Shown in pieces: positions 54,001 through 61,055 of a DNA stretch of 64,000 bases. Source of the DNA: Bacteroidota bacterium (GTDB lineage Bacteria > Bacteroidota > Bacteroidia > Bacteroidales > JAGONC01); assembly GCA_022711405.1 (NCBI GenBank), contig JAKLFC010000004.1, positions 150,811 to 214,810 on the forward strand. Reading direction: 5' to 3'. The notes beneath the pieces were generated by a model that worked only from the letters and a program-made list of their open reading frames with translations, was not told the origin of the DNA and did not search any database. A program made the translations under genes and the position numbers. Position 1 is the stretch's first letter. Each line of letters opens with the position of its first letter.

Positions 54001-54746
54001 GTCGTCTTGGTATCGATCCTAAAGGAGGAAAGGATCCTTCTGCTCCTGATATCTTATGGGTGGAGGGCCGGATAAGGCATGCATGGGATCAGCTGGCAGG
54101 GCGCATCACGGCTCAGGCAGATGCACTGACTATCTTCCTGGAACTCAGGTCCGATAAAGAACCTGCTCATGCCTGGTTTGACGATGTGATGATCCTGCCA
54201 TACCCTTGCCCGCTTGAAGAACCTGTGAAGGAAGAGGAAGAACCTGAGGGCCCCAAAAGAATATGTGTGAACTGGAAGGATGAGAAAAAGGAAAGAAATG
54301 TCGGGTCCAGGTACGAAAAGGAAGGATTTTCTTTTTCCAGTGATGGGAAAAGAGACCTTCGCATTGTGGTGTGGGGAAAACCTGAAGGTGCGGGTAAATT
54401 ATCGGTTCCACGGCAGGGAGTCAGGGTAAGGTTGCCTTTTATTGCCAGGATCGTGACGGCCAGCATCATCCGGCATCATTCCGAACGTTTCTTCATGGAA
54501 GCGTACGATGAGCAGGAGAATCTGCTTGGAACCGTCAGTTCATCCCTGCAGCCGGAACCCGAGCTCCTCAGACTGGAGATGGAAGGGATAGCCTTTCTGG
54601 TGTTCAGAGGCGGCGGCGATGAGACCCTGCTGATCGAACTATGCATCGCCACCGGATCATCCGCTGTACGAAGACCAGGCAGCCTGTCCCGTAAAAATTT
54701 CACTGGAAAGGGAAACACATTAACCATTAGCAGAAAATGCAGGTAA
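51069..54746 (+). CDS. 1225-residue PKD-domain protein without signal peptide; cassette gene 2
   Basis: Function not recognised. The start at 51069 follows a GAGGAGG ribosome site and gives MANTQGFEIVAEVGVSVLL; there is no signal peptide. Residues 1-490 are beta-rich with a helix-first opening and a second related opening near 395 (FAVAMDDAYVEQLI), reminiscent of tandem TULIP/P47-type lipid-binding domains (weak evidence). A hydrophobic stretch at about 497-530 (WWAWLLAILTFLFEIILGII) may span or dip into a membrane. Three PKD-like domains follow (about 593-875), then a carbohydrate-binding-like beta domain (879-1046), an acidic linker, and a C-terminal module (about 1063-1197) shared with the next gene. 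Confidence 0.8.
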   Translation: MANTQGFEIVAEVGVSVLLEMLKAAWDNGGTDAEGAIPHEVEIATGTAIGPYQVQAGQVNIPKEGLSLVMAPAVNGITAGFDTQIQVDLDQSTLPVPSLSHFDMTAAIGITAPLGIVPGTTINVGVIFEGLARNSVTVSLTSGDPIGAITLQMIREYVHDLYVDGTIPHAVTREGTSYGIFTFDAYLETYDDENDPAMEISVTQPDAGHVRVSIPIYLRLNNFNNPLVQSPLGIRANAVITAPFQYAAGEVKSTLSSGTVTVENIQPASGQEGVNYTADKAGAAAFGMDLDLLISTQVSAEITTVMNTIGEIRVSVPTVAQIEALIGDHVHQEILSRRYFGAWTPETPEGTSVTIDEVRPKALNDALAIAINPQNGADENALVNFIPAGQAFAVAMDDAYVEQLIGEIVDRPRDEGGFGGIPTTFPDIEGYECTVNHLHWDCHSGAIHFWGDVTVVDAICKTDVTVDFWADIGLRWTSPAADGSQTLEPYVIDKDADLPWWAWLLAILTFLFEIILGIIAIVLVAVAEKIAERVGGAVMEDEVSGQLQSIGAWPQQLQGIGTVQSTFQEAVGIESDGLVFSGSILITAMYQMTMVSPANAGGPYACQSLQTIHLDAGAAHPSLTFQWRLGDGGSASGHGVDHKYIDNGLYVARVKVKVTEDGGATTHHSVALKVRNVRPSVDAGPDIEIDEGQVANFYGTFSDPEWVDTHEATWNFGDDTLPQKGVLTETNEPPMSSGVITGSHAWCNNGEYRVTLQVRDKDGGVKEDSLIARVRNVAPKVDAGNIFYAYPCTPVTLIARFRDPGWCDTHRAFWSFGDCTPRMPTTVKEKHEPPEGYGIAAATHVYHTCGTFLAECEVIDSDGASGTDTLIVQVVDVLNKTFEEGFRSLVQGVVANEWEPYPVPGAGALPGITALPDGLAGIKFLPAEFIVHSGQRSQQMVLERSGAAGIWQQIGTNRGWDYQVSAWYHLNERFGGKCRLGIDPKGGKDPSAPDILWVEGRIRHAWDQLAGRITAQADALTIFLELRSDKEPAHAWFDDVMILPYPCPLEEPVKEEEEPEGPKRICVNWKDEKKERNVGSRYEKEGFSFSSDGKRDLRIVVWGKPEGAGKLSVPRQGVRVRLPFIARIVTASIIRHHSERFFMEAYDEQENLLGTVSSSLQPEPELLRLEMEGIAFLVFRGGGDETLLIELCIATGSSAVRRPGSLSRKNFTGKGNTLTISRKCR

Positions 54747-54785
54747 ACCACTAAATTTTCTTAAACATTTTAAAAAATTACCGCA

Positions 54786-55526
54786 ATGGAAGAGCACAAA
54801 GAACACGTCTATATCGTCTCCTGGCCAAAAGAGCCAGCTCAGCTGGAGCACCAGTTCAAAAAGGGCAGTCCGGCTGAGGTACAGATCCGCTTTGAAAAGG
54901 ATCCGGCCAACGTGGCCATACAGCACTGGCCCAGGGATCCGATGAATGTGGACATGAATATGCTTCTATCGGTCAGACAGCCTGTCCCTGTGTGCATACG
55001 GCTGTGTGAACCTATCTGCGCCAAAAGCGACTATACGATCAGTGTCAACTTCCTCGACCGCCCGATCGGTTCCATCTTTATCAAGGGGATGACCAAGCTG
55101 TTCCCATGCTTTGAGAGCGAGCGGCCCAATCCCCTGTGTGTGGATTTCCGGGAACTGAAGGAGGGTACGGTGATTCGTGACAGCATCACCCAGTACGGGG
55201 TCAAATTCTCACCTGTGGAACGCGACCTGAAGGTGGTGACCCACGGAGAACCGGAAGGAGTGAATAAAATGATATTCCCGCAGGAGGGCGTCAGAATTGA
55301 ATTTCCTTATCCTGTAGATAAAGCGTGGCTAAGAATCTCCAGTGCGTCACCTCAGCCGTTCCACATCTCTGTGTATGCCGGAAGCGAATTGCTGAAAACA
55401 GAAGATGTGACCGTCGAACAGGGAGATGTAAAGGTCGAGGTCGCGCAGGATGACATGACTGCCCTCGTCATTTCAGGAGGAAAAGGCATCGCAGCATTGA
55501 TCGAGGTCTGTTATATTGCGTTCTGA
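54786..55526 (+). CDS. 246-residue protein sharing a C-terminal module with its neighbour; cassette gene 3
   Basis: Function not recognised; no signal peptide or membrane helix. The N-terminal 110 residues contain two short similar stretches (VSWPKEPAQLEHQFKKGSPAE; QHWPRDPMNVDMNMLLSVRQP). Residues about 116-246 match the C-terminal module of the 1225-residue protein: CV(N/D), RDL..V..G.PEG, PR/QEGVR, and a closing LIE(L/V)C. Cysteines are frequent (VCIRLCEPICAK). It probably joins the same complex or surface as the large protein through this module. It starts 39 bases after that gene. Confidence 0.78.
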   Translation: MEEHKEHVYIVSWPKEPAQLEHQFKKGSPAEVQIRFEKDPANVAIQHWPRDPMNVDMNMLLSVRQPVPVCIRLCEPICAKSDYTISVNFLDRPIGSIFIKGMTKLFPCFESERPNPLCVDFRELKEGTVIRDSITQYGVKFSPVERDLKVVTHGEPEGVNKMIFPQEGVRIEFPYPVDKAWLRISSASPQPFHISVYAGSELLKTEDVTVEQGDVKVEVAQDDMTALVISGGKGIAALIEVCYIAF

Positions 55527-55570
55527 TGATGTATACTAATCACTGATTTATAATGAGAGGAGGAACCATT

Positions 55571-56299
55571 ATGCAAGAAAAGTCAACGATAAATCCGAAA
55601 AGTGAATCCACAAGAGAACGGAAAGGGAATACGGCTACCAGTGCCATCGAACTGACGAGTGTCGCACAGGAGGTATTCAGCCAGATTGCCAAATCCACTT
55701 CCAGGGTGGTGCAACAGGCGGCCTCCATTCTGGAGGAGGAAGTGGCAGATGGCATTGTCGCTGCAAAAGAGGTGGAAGATAAACTGTTCGATACCAAAGA
55801 TATACGCAAGGAAAGCAAAGAAGCCCTGTTTGGACGTTTCAGGAATGATGCCCACGAAGTGGTGGATATTTTCATGGATCTGGTGGGTGTGGCAGCAAAA
55901 TACGGAACAGATCTTACGCAGCGAATGATCACATTTACGGTACCGGGTACAAAAAAAGAAGAGGCACCTGTTTCGGATGTACCAAAACTGGAAATGCCTG
56001 AACCGATGAAACCCGGATCGGCAACGGAAGTTCCCATGGAACTGGAAAATAAGAGCCGGGAGGTAACGGATGTTTTCAGCATGTACTGCACGGATCTGAT
56101 CAGCAACCAGGGCAATCGCATGTTGGCCGGAAACATTTCCTTTGCTCCGGAAACCATTAAAATCGGGCCGGGCCAGAGAGAAAAGGTGCTGGTAAAGGTT
56201 TCAGTGCCCCGCAATACACCGGCAGGTTCCTATTCAGGGCTGGTACAGGCCACAAACCTGGATCAGTTGCGTGCCATCCTGATCATCAGGATCGTTTAA
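55571..56299 (+). CDS. Phasin-like helical protein with C-terminal beta domain; cassette gene 4
   Basis: 242 residues from the ATG at 55571, eight bases after an AGAGGAGG ribosome site; an earlier Met in frame overlaps that site. Residues 25-125 are amphipathic helices (SAIELTSVAQEVFSQIAKST, HEVVDIFMDLVGVAAKYGTD) in the style of phasins or other granule-surface proteins. A Pro/Glu linker leads to a C-terminal Ig-like strand domain (about 160-242: ISFAPETIKIGPGQREKVLV, NTPAGSYSGLVQATN). No signal peptide. It lies 10 bases upstream of the polyprenyl synthase, so the two are surely cotranscribed. Granule or lipid-particle binding is my inference. Confidence 0.78.
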   Translation: MQEKSTINPKSESTRERKGNTATSAIELTSVAQEVFSQIAKSTSRVVQQAASILEEEVADGIVAAKEVEDKLFDTKDIRKESKEALFGRFRNDAHEVVDIFMDLVGVAAKYGTDLTQRMITFTVPGTKKEEAPVSDVPKLEMPEPMKPGSATEVPMELENKSREVTDVFSMYCTDLISNQGNRMLAGNISFAPETIKIGPGQREKVLVKVSVPRNTPAGSYSGLVQATNLDQLRAILIIRIV

Positions 56300-56308
56300 T
56301 CTTCCGTT

Positions 56309-57346
56309 ATGCCAGTCAAGAGCTATGACTTTGTAAAAGGGCTGCTGGAAGATTATAACTCACTGGCCATCAAGACTCTTTTCAGGTACATCCCGGAGCT
56401 GGAACCACGAAAGTACCTCTACGAGCTGGTTTCATCCTATCCGGGCCGACCTGGAAAAGGATTCCGGCCAGCGTTATGCATAGCCACATGCAAGGCTTTC
56501 GGCGGTACTGAATCCATGGCGCTCCGGTCGGCGGTGGCCATCGAGCTCTTTCATAATGCGTTCCTGGTCCATGATGATGTGGAGGATGACAGTGATTTCC
56601 GGCGGGGCGATAAGACCTTGAATGCGGAATATGGCATTCCCATCGCCGTCAATGTCGGGGATGCCATGAATGTACTCAGTATCAGGCCATTAATGGAGAA
56701 TTTATCGCTTCTTGGCCCTGAGATGACATGGATTGTCTTTACCGAGATAGAACACATGGTCAGGCAGTGCGTAGAAGGTCAGGCCATGGAACTGGGCTGG
56801 GTTCATGAGAATGATACCGGATTGACGGAAGAGGATTACCTGCGGATGACGTTAAAGAAAACCTGCTGGTACACGATCATCCACCCCTGCCGTATCGGTG
56901 CACTGATCGCCACGTCAGGAGAAGCGGACCCGGACCGGTTCAACCGCTTTGGTTATTACCTCGGCGCCGCCTTCCAGATCCAGGACGACCTGCTGAACCT
57001 GATCGGTGAAAAGGAAAAATACGGCAAAGAGATCGGTGGTGATATATGGGAAGGAAAGCGGACCATGATGCTGATCCACCTGTTGAATAGCTCGGAGCCC
57101 GACGAGAAGCAATGGCTGGGTCACTTCCTGAGCATTCCACGCAGGCATCGGAATCCGGAGGATGTGGAAAATGTGTACCGTCTGATGATCAAATACGACA
57201 GTTTCGGCTATGCCCGTTCCTGCTCCCGCAACCTGGCCGGTGCCGCCCTGAAGGAATTTTTCACTGCCTACGGAGCTCTGCCTGATACACGAGATAAAGA
57301 GTTCCTGTACCGGATCGTGCTCTACATGATCGAAAGGGATCTTTGA
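56309..57346 (+). CDS. Polyprenyl diphosphate synthase; cassette gene 5
   Basis: 345 residues of the trans-isoprenyl diphosphate synthase family, which condenses isopentenyl diphosphate onto an allylic primer. The first aspartate-rich motif is intact (HDDVEDDSD, DDVED at 89-93). The second is DDLLN at 226-230, with Asn in place of the last Asp, a substitution known in some family members. GDIWEGKRTMMLIH follows. The substrate lysine/arginine region KGFRP is at 50-54. Product length cannot be predicted. No other isoprenoid gene is nearby; instead it closes a run of four unknown proteins, which is unusual for a housekeeping synthase. Cytoplasmic. Confidence 0.92.
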   Translation: MPVKSYDFVKGLLEDYNSLAIKTLFRYIPELEPRKYLYELVSSYPGRPGKGFRPALCIATCKAFGGTESMALRSAVAIELFHNAFLVHDDVEDDSDFRRGDKTLNAEYGIPIAVNVGDAMNVLSIRPLMENLSLLGPEMTWIVFTEIEHMVRQCVEGQAMELGWVHENDTGLTEEDYLRMTLKKTCWYTIIHPCRIGALIATSGEADPDRFNRFGYYLGAAFQIQDDLLNLIGEKEKYGKEIGGDIWEGKRTMMLIHLLNSSEPDEKQWLGHFLSIPRRHRNPEDVENVYRLMIKYDSFGYARSCSRNLAGAALKEFFTAYGALPDTRDKEFLYRIVLYMIERDL

Positions 57347-57444
57347 ACAGTCTGAAGATCAATATTTTCTGGATATTGTTAATAAATGGTGATAAAGAAC
57401 CACTGGATCGAATGATCGTGAGTGGGTCGTATTAAAATGTACGC

Positions 57445-57452
57445 TACCTTTG
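57445..57452 (+). promoter_or_regulatory. -7 box for the OmpA-family gene
   Basis: TACCTTTG, an exact TAnnTTTG match, 62 bases before the chosen start. The -33 region is weak. Confidence 0.45.
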
Positions 57453-57514
57453 ACAATAATTTGTTTATTAGTCCAATTGGATATTTCACCCAAAACAAAT
57501 TAAAAATCAACATC

Positions 57515-58618
57515 ATGAAAAAACTAGGCACAGTACTGATCGCGTTGATGGCTATGGGGGCGTACAGCGCCATGAGCCAGGAATTACCTGAAAATCCGGA
57601 TCCGGGGAAGTGCTACATTAAATGTATCACAGTGGATGAGTTTAAGGACGTGACGGAGACCATCGAGATTTCACCAGCCTATAAGAAGCTCAAGGTGATC
57701 CCGGCCACCTACAAGACCGTCGAGGAAAAGGTTCTGATCAAGGAAGCTGCGAAAAAGCTTGTCTATGTTCCCGCAGTGTTCGAGACCGTAGAGGTTCCCT
57801 ATATATCAAAAGAGGCCAGCAAGACCCTTGAAGTGTTACCGGCTTCTTTCGGTAGTTCATCCAGGACGTTTGAGATCTACCCGAAAACTGCCAAATGGGA
57901 ATATACAACCCTTCCCAATTGCCCCTCAGCCAACAGGGAAGATTGTGTGGTCGCCTGCTTTGTGGAGTATCCCGCCAAATCGGAATCCATTCCGGTCACC
58001 ACGCTGACCAAGGATGCCAGCACAAGGGAAACCCCTGTCAGCGAAGTCAGGGCCACCTATAAAAAACAGGTGGTAAAGACACCGGCCCGGATGGAAGAAA
58101 TCGAGATCCCTGCCGAGTATACAACGATCAGACGGCAGGTCATTGACAGGCCGGCCCAGGTGACCGAAGAGGTGGTTGCTGCCGTCACCAAGACCATCAC
58201 CAAGACGGTACTGGTGAAAAAGGGCGGAATGGCGGTCTGGGAAGAAGTGGACTGCTCGGTGACCGGCCTGAATATCCTGCCCATCCTTTACGAATACAAC
58301 AGTGCACGGCTGACCGCTGAATCGACTAAGATCATCGACGATAAGCTGCTGAAACTGATGAAGGAAAAACCGAATCTGCGTGTGGAGATCATGTCGCATA
58401 CCGACTCAAGAGGTAATGATGAGTACAATATGTCGTTATCGCAGCAAAGAGCACAGTCGGTTGTCAACTATCTGGTATCCAATGGTATATCGAGAGATCG
58501 GCTGGTGGCCAGAGGGTATGGCGAAACCCGGCTGAAGAACAGGTGTGCCAACGGAGTTGATTGCACGGAAGCTGAACACCAGGAAAACAGGCGGACGGAA
58601 TTCAGAATACTGCAATAA
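57515..58618 (+). CDS. OmpA-family protein with N-terminal strand repeats
   Basis: 367 residues from the start at 57515, which gives a signal peptide (KKLGTVLIALMAMGAYSAMSQ). Residues 40-250 consist of repeated short strands with a recurring pattern of I(P/S)A.YK...V followed by a charged turn (KVIPATYKTVEEKVLIKEAA, LVYVPAVFETVEVPYISKEA, VKTPARMEEIEIPAEYTTIR). It is a low-complexity beta structure that I cannot name. The C-terminal 110 residues are a peptidoglycan-binding OmpA domain (VEIMSHTDSRGNDEYN, LSQQRAQSVVNYL, RGYGETRL, NRRTEFRIL). It probably links the wall to the outer membrane or to a machine there. Confidence 0.87.
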   Translation: MKKLGTVLIALMAMGAYSAMSQELPENPDPGKCYIKCITVDEFKDVTETIEISPAYKKLKVIPATYKTVEEKVLIKEAAKKLVYVPAVFETVEVPYISKEASKTLEVLPASFGSSSRTFEIYPKTAKWEYTTLPNCPSANREDCVVACFVEYPAKSESIPVTTLTKDASTRETPVSEVRATYKKQVVKTPARMEEIEIPAEYTTIRRQVIDRPAQVTEEVVAAVTKTITKTVLVKKGGMAVWEEVDCSVTGLNILPILYEYNSARLTAESTKIIDDKLLKLMKEKPNLRVEIMSHTDSRGNDEYNMSLSQQRAQSVVNYLVSNGISRDRLVARGYGETRLKNRCANGVDCTEAEHQENRRTEFRILQ

Positions 58619-58668
58619 AGCTGATTTATTGATTTGGATCAATTGAACGGATTTTTTGATCCTGTAAT

Positions 58669-58780
58669 TTAACCACAGAGGCGCGCAGAGGAATTCACAA
58701 AGGCGCGCCGGGTTCGAATGGATGATAATTCTTTCAACTCAGTGCGCCTTCGTATTTTCTCCGTGCGCCTCTGTGGTTAA
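58669..58780. repeat. Palindromic TTAACCAC element, copy 3
   Basis: From TTAACCACAGAGGCGCGCAG to GCGCCTCTGTGGTTAA, with a long imperfect stem whose arms repeat AGGCGCGC-like units. It lies between convergent genes. Confidence 0.8.
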
Positions 58781-58791
58781 ACACATCCGTA

Positions 58792-59940
58792 TCATCTTAT
58801 TTTATAGATGACTCTTTCCAGAGACTTTTTCCCGAGCACGATCCCGAATGAATCCTCCAGTTCCTCCAGCATTAGATTTTCATACTTATAATGGAAATCC
58901 CAGTCGTACAGCTGCTGGTCATCACCCTCGTAAATGACTGGATAATCCAGTATTTCACCCAGCTTAAGGCACATTTCACCGATGGATGCATTATCCCCCT
59001 GCAGCCGGTCTTCGGTGACAAGGAACGCAGGCGTACCGGCTGCCAGGTTCAGCTGGTTCATGTCCCACAGTAGTTTGGGCTTTTTTACCACCAGAACGTA
59101 TGCTTCCATTGTTTCGGGTTTGGTTCTAATATCAAGGGAACAGGCATTCCTTAACTTTTCAATGATCAGATCCGGGTGATTCACCCAGATATCGGTCTGT
59201 GCCACAATGTTGACGGGATCATCTTTTCCTGCAGGGATGTCGATCTCCCATCGGGTGAGCATCAGGATCCTCTGCAATGCTTCGCTGATCCTCCCCTGGA
59301 ACAGCACGACAGAATCAGACCGGTAAAACTCAGAAATATCGTTCTCACCCCTTTTGACGATAACACCCCCGGAGGCGCTGTCAAGTGCGCTCCACTCCGT
59401 TTTGTACCTGGTTTCGGGAGACAGAGGTTCTGTGTTCCTTACTTCAAGAAGGTTTTCCAGGCCGCCGGTTTGATGCCCCGCTGCATTTTTTTGATAGAGC
59501 TCCTCAATCATGGCCGCCTTCAGATCGGCGGGGTGCCCTTTCCATACCACTTCCCCTTCCAGGTTCAGGACAATGGCATAAGGCCGGGTCCTGACCTCGT
59601 ATTTATCGGTCGTGTAATGTTCGTCGTCAATGGCAACCATCAGGTTCATATTTCTTCTCAGCAGGTGATTCTTCACCCTTTCCGCCGGTTCATCCGACAG
59701 GGAGATCATGAAGATCCTATCAGCGAATTTCTCCTGCATGATCTCCAGTTGCTCGTTGGCCGGTACACAGGGCACGCACCAGGTGGCCCAGAAATCGACC
59801 AGGATGAGCTTCTGGTCGGTGTAAGCAGTGATCCTGTTTTCGGAAATGATCTCGGAAACTGCAATGGGTTGAGCATTCAGGCCAGATACGAAAAGGCTCT
59901 CAACCAGCAATGCAAGGTATGCAGATTTCCATATGTTCAT
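58792..59940 (-). CDS. TlpA-like thioredoxin-fold protein with C-terminal extension
   Basis: 382 residues from the start at 59940, which opens a signal peptide (YLALLVESLFVSGLNAQ). The thioredoxin domain (about 28-165) has the active site WCVPC (Cys55, Cys58) in DFWATWCVPC and a cis-Pro segment TRPYAIVL. It would handle periplasmic disulfides. The C-terminal 215 residues are extra and hold two similar alpha/beta units (IWVNHPDLIIEKLRNACSLD; GEMCLKLGEILDYPVIYEGD), resembling the DUF3738-type or secretin-like extension found in some acidobacterial and Bacteroidota TlpA proteins. The partner is unknown. Confidence 0.85.
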   Translation of the reverse strand: MNIWKSAYLALLVESLFVSGLNAQPIAVSEIISENRITAYTDQKLILVDFWATWCVPCVPANEQLEIMQEKFADRIFMISLSDEPAERVKNHLLRRNMNLMVAIDDEHYTTDKYEVRTRPYAIVLNLEGEVVWKGHPADLKAAMIEELYQKNAAGHQTGGLENLLEVRNTEPLSPETRYKTEWSALDSASGGVIVKRGENDISEFYRSDSVVLFQGRISEALQRILMLTRWEIDIPAGKDDPVNIVAQTDIWVNHPDLIIEKLRNACSLDIRTKPETMEAYVLVVKKPKLLWDMNQLNLAAGTPAFLVTEDRLQGDNASIGEMCLKLGEILDYPVIYEGDDQQLYDWDFHYKYENLMLEELEDSFGIVLGKKSLERVIYKIR

Positions 59941-60029
59941 CCTGGTAATAACGATTGGGATCCGGACTGGAATTGTATTAATGAACGCAGAAACGTGCAA
60001 ATTTAGTTTAATTCCGGATAAGCCATTCC

Positions 60030-61031
60030 TTATTCCACGATGGTTTTCAATTTGTACACCCTTTCCAGCATCCGGTTGAAGAAGCTGTTCCGCTCCTTGG
60101 CTGAAACCGTGCTGATGAGTACCGATTTCTGCATCAGCGTATGCATGAAGTCTTCGATCTCCTGGCAGAATTCCGGCTTGTTGGTGCTGAGCAAATAAAT
60201 GAAATTATAGGTCAGAAAGGCTGTTTTACGGTCCCTGGATAGCATCAGGACCGTATTGTCACCCAGGATGAAATCGTTATAAAACAGTTTGAATGAGTCT
60301 TCCTGTCCTTCCGGCTCCGTTCCGTAAATGAATTTGAAACCAAGCTCTGCCTGTTTGCGGAGATGCTTGATCCATTCCTCCATCTTGTCGCAAAGGATCC
60401 AGAAATCCTCCTCACCGGCAAAGTAACCAGATTCCCAGTAAAATTTCACCTGCTGGAGAAGATTTGTAATGGTCTCATCATTCCATATCTCAAGGGTCGG
60501 TATCCTGACCGAATAATGAAGCATCTGCTGACCGACCTGATAGATCTCGTCCGAGGAATCGGTGACCGAAAAGAGCTTATCGCTGTACTCAGGAAGCTTG
60601 AAAAGCGTTTTCAGCCAGATGAATTCCTTGAAGAGAGCGATCTCCCGCACCTGAAAATAGTGGAAGATCGGGATATCCTTCGCTGAATAGATGACCTGTT
60701 TACCTTCGGCTGATGCCAGCAATCGGATCTCAGTGAGCAATTGCTGAAGCCATTCCAGGAAACTGTCCTTATTTTTTTGGAAGGACCTGGGCGCAAACAG
60801 AACGTTTGCCTGGGTGGAACTGAAAAGTGTATCTGCCGACAGGCCATAGTGAATGACCAGGTACCTGAATTCGTCGAGTGTCAATTCCTTTTCACCCCTG
60901 ATCCTGCGGTATGCACTGTCGTAGCTAATGTTCAGTAATTCAGATATTTCATGTACAAAAGAGAGTTCGTGCGGAATCTTGTTTTTGATCAGTTCAAAAA
61001 GATGTGATTGTACGGTCATGGGTGCATTCAT
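60030..61031 (-). CDS. HTH-domain transcriptional regulator
   Basis: 333 residues with an N-terminal XRE/Cro-like helix-turn-helix (VHEISELLNISYDSAYRRIRGEKELT, about residues 25-50) and a long helical C-terminal part (about 75-330) without a known sensor motif. This two-part layout is common in Bacteroidota regulators whose ligand is unknown. The start is uncertain: ATG at 61031 is given, with 61055 or 61019 as alternatives; the first abuts the neighbour's stop codon. It lies directly downstream of the PLP enzyme and probably in one transcript with it. Confidence 0.7.
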   Translation of the reverse strand: MNAPMTVQSHLFELIKNKIPHELSFVHEISELLNISYDSAYRRIRGEKELTLDEFRYLVIHYGLSADTLFSSTQANVLFAPRSFQKNKDSFLEWLQQLLTEIRLLASAEGKQVIYSAKDIPIFHYFQVREIALFKEFIWLKTLFKLPEYSDKLFSVTDSSDEIYQVGQQMLHYSVRIPTLEIWNDETITNLLQQVKFYWESGYFAGEEDFWILCDKMEEWIKHLRKQAELGFKFIYGTEPEGQEDSFKLFYNDFILGDNTVLMLSRDRKTAFLTYNFIYLLSTNKPEFCQEIEDFMHTLMQKSVLISTVSAKERNSFFNRMLERVYKLKTIVE

Positions 61032-61055
61032 GGCAGAAATATAATGAAATTTCAA

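Noticed and set aside
50471..57346. Encapsulin or contractile injection system explanation for the cassette
   Set aside because: I see no HK97-like shell protein, sheath, tube, baseplate or AAA ATPase among the five products.
59176..60006. A 276-residue open frame opposite the TlpA-like gene
   Set aside because: The minus-strand frame has a signal peptide and WCVPC active site; the plus-strand frame shows no motif.
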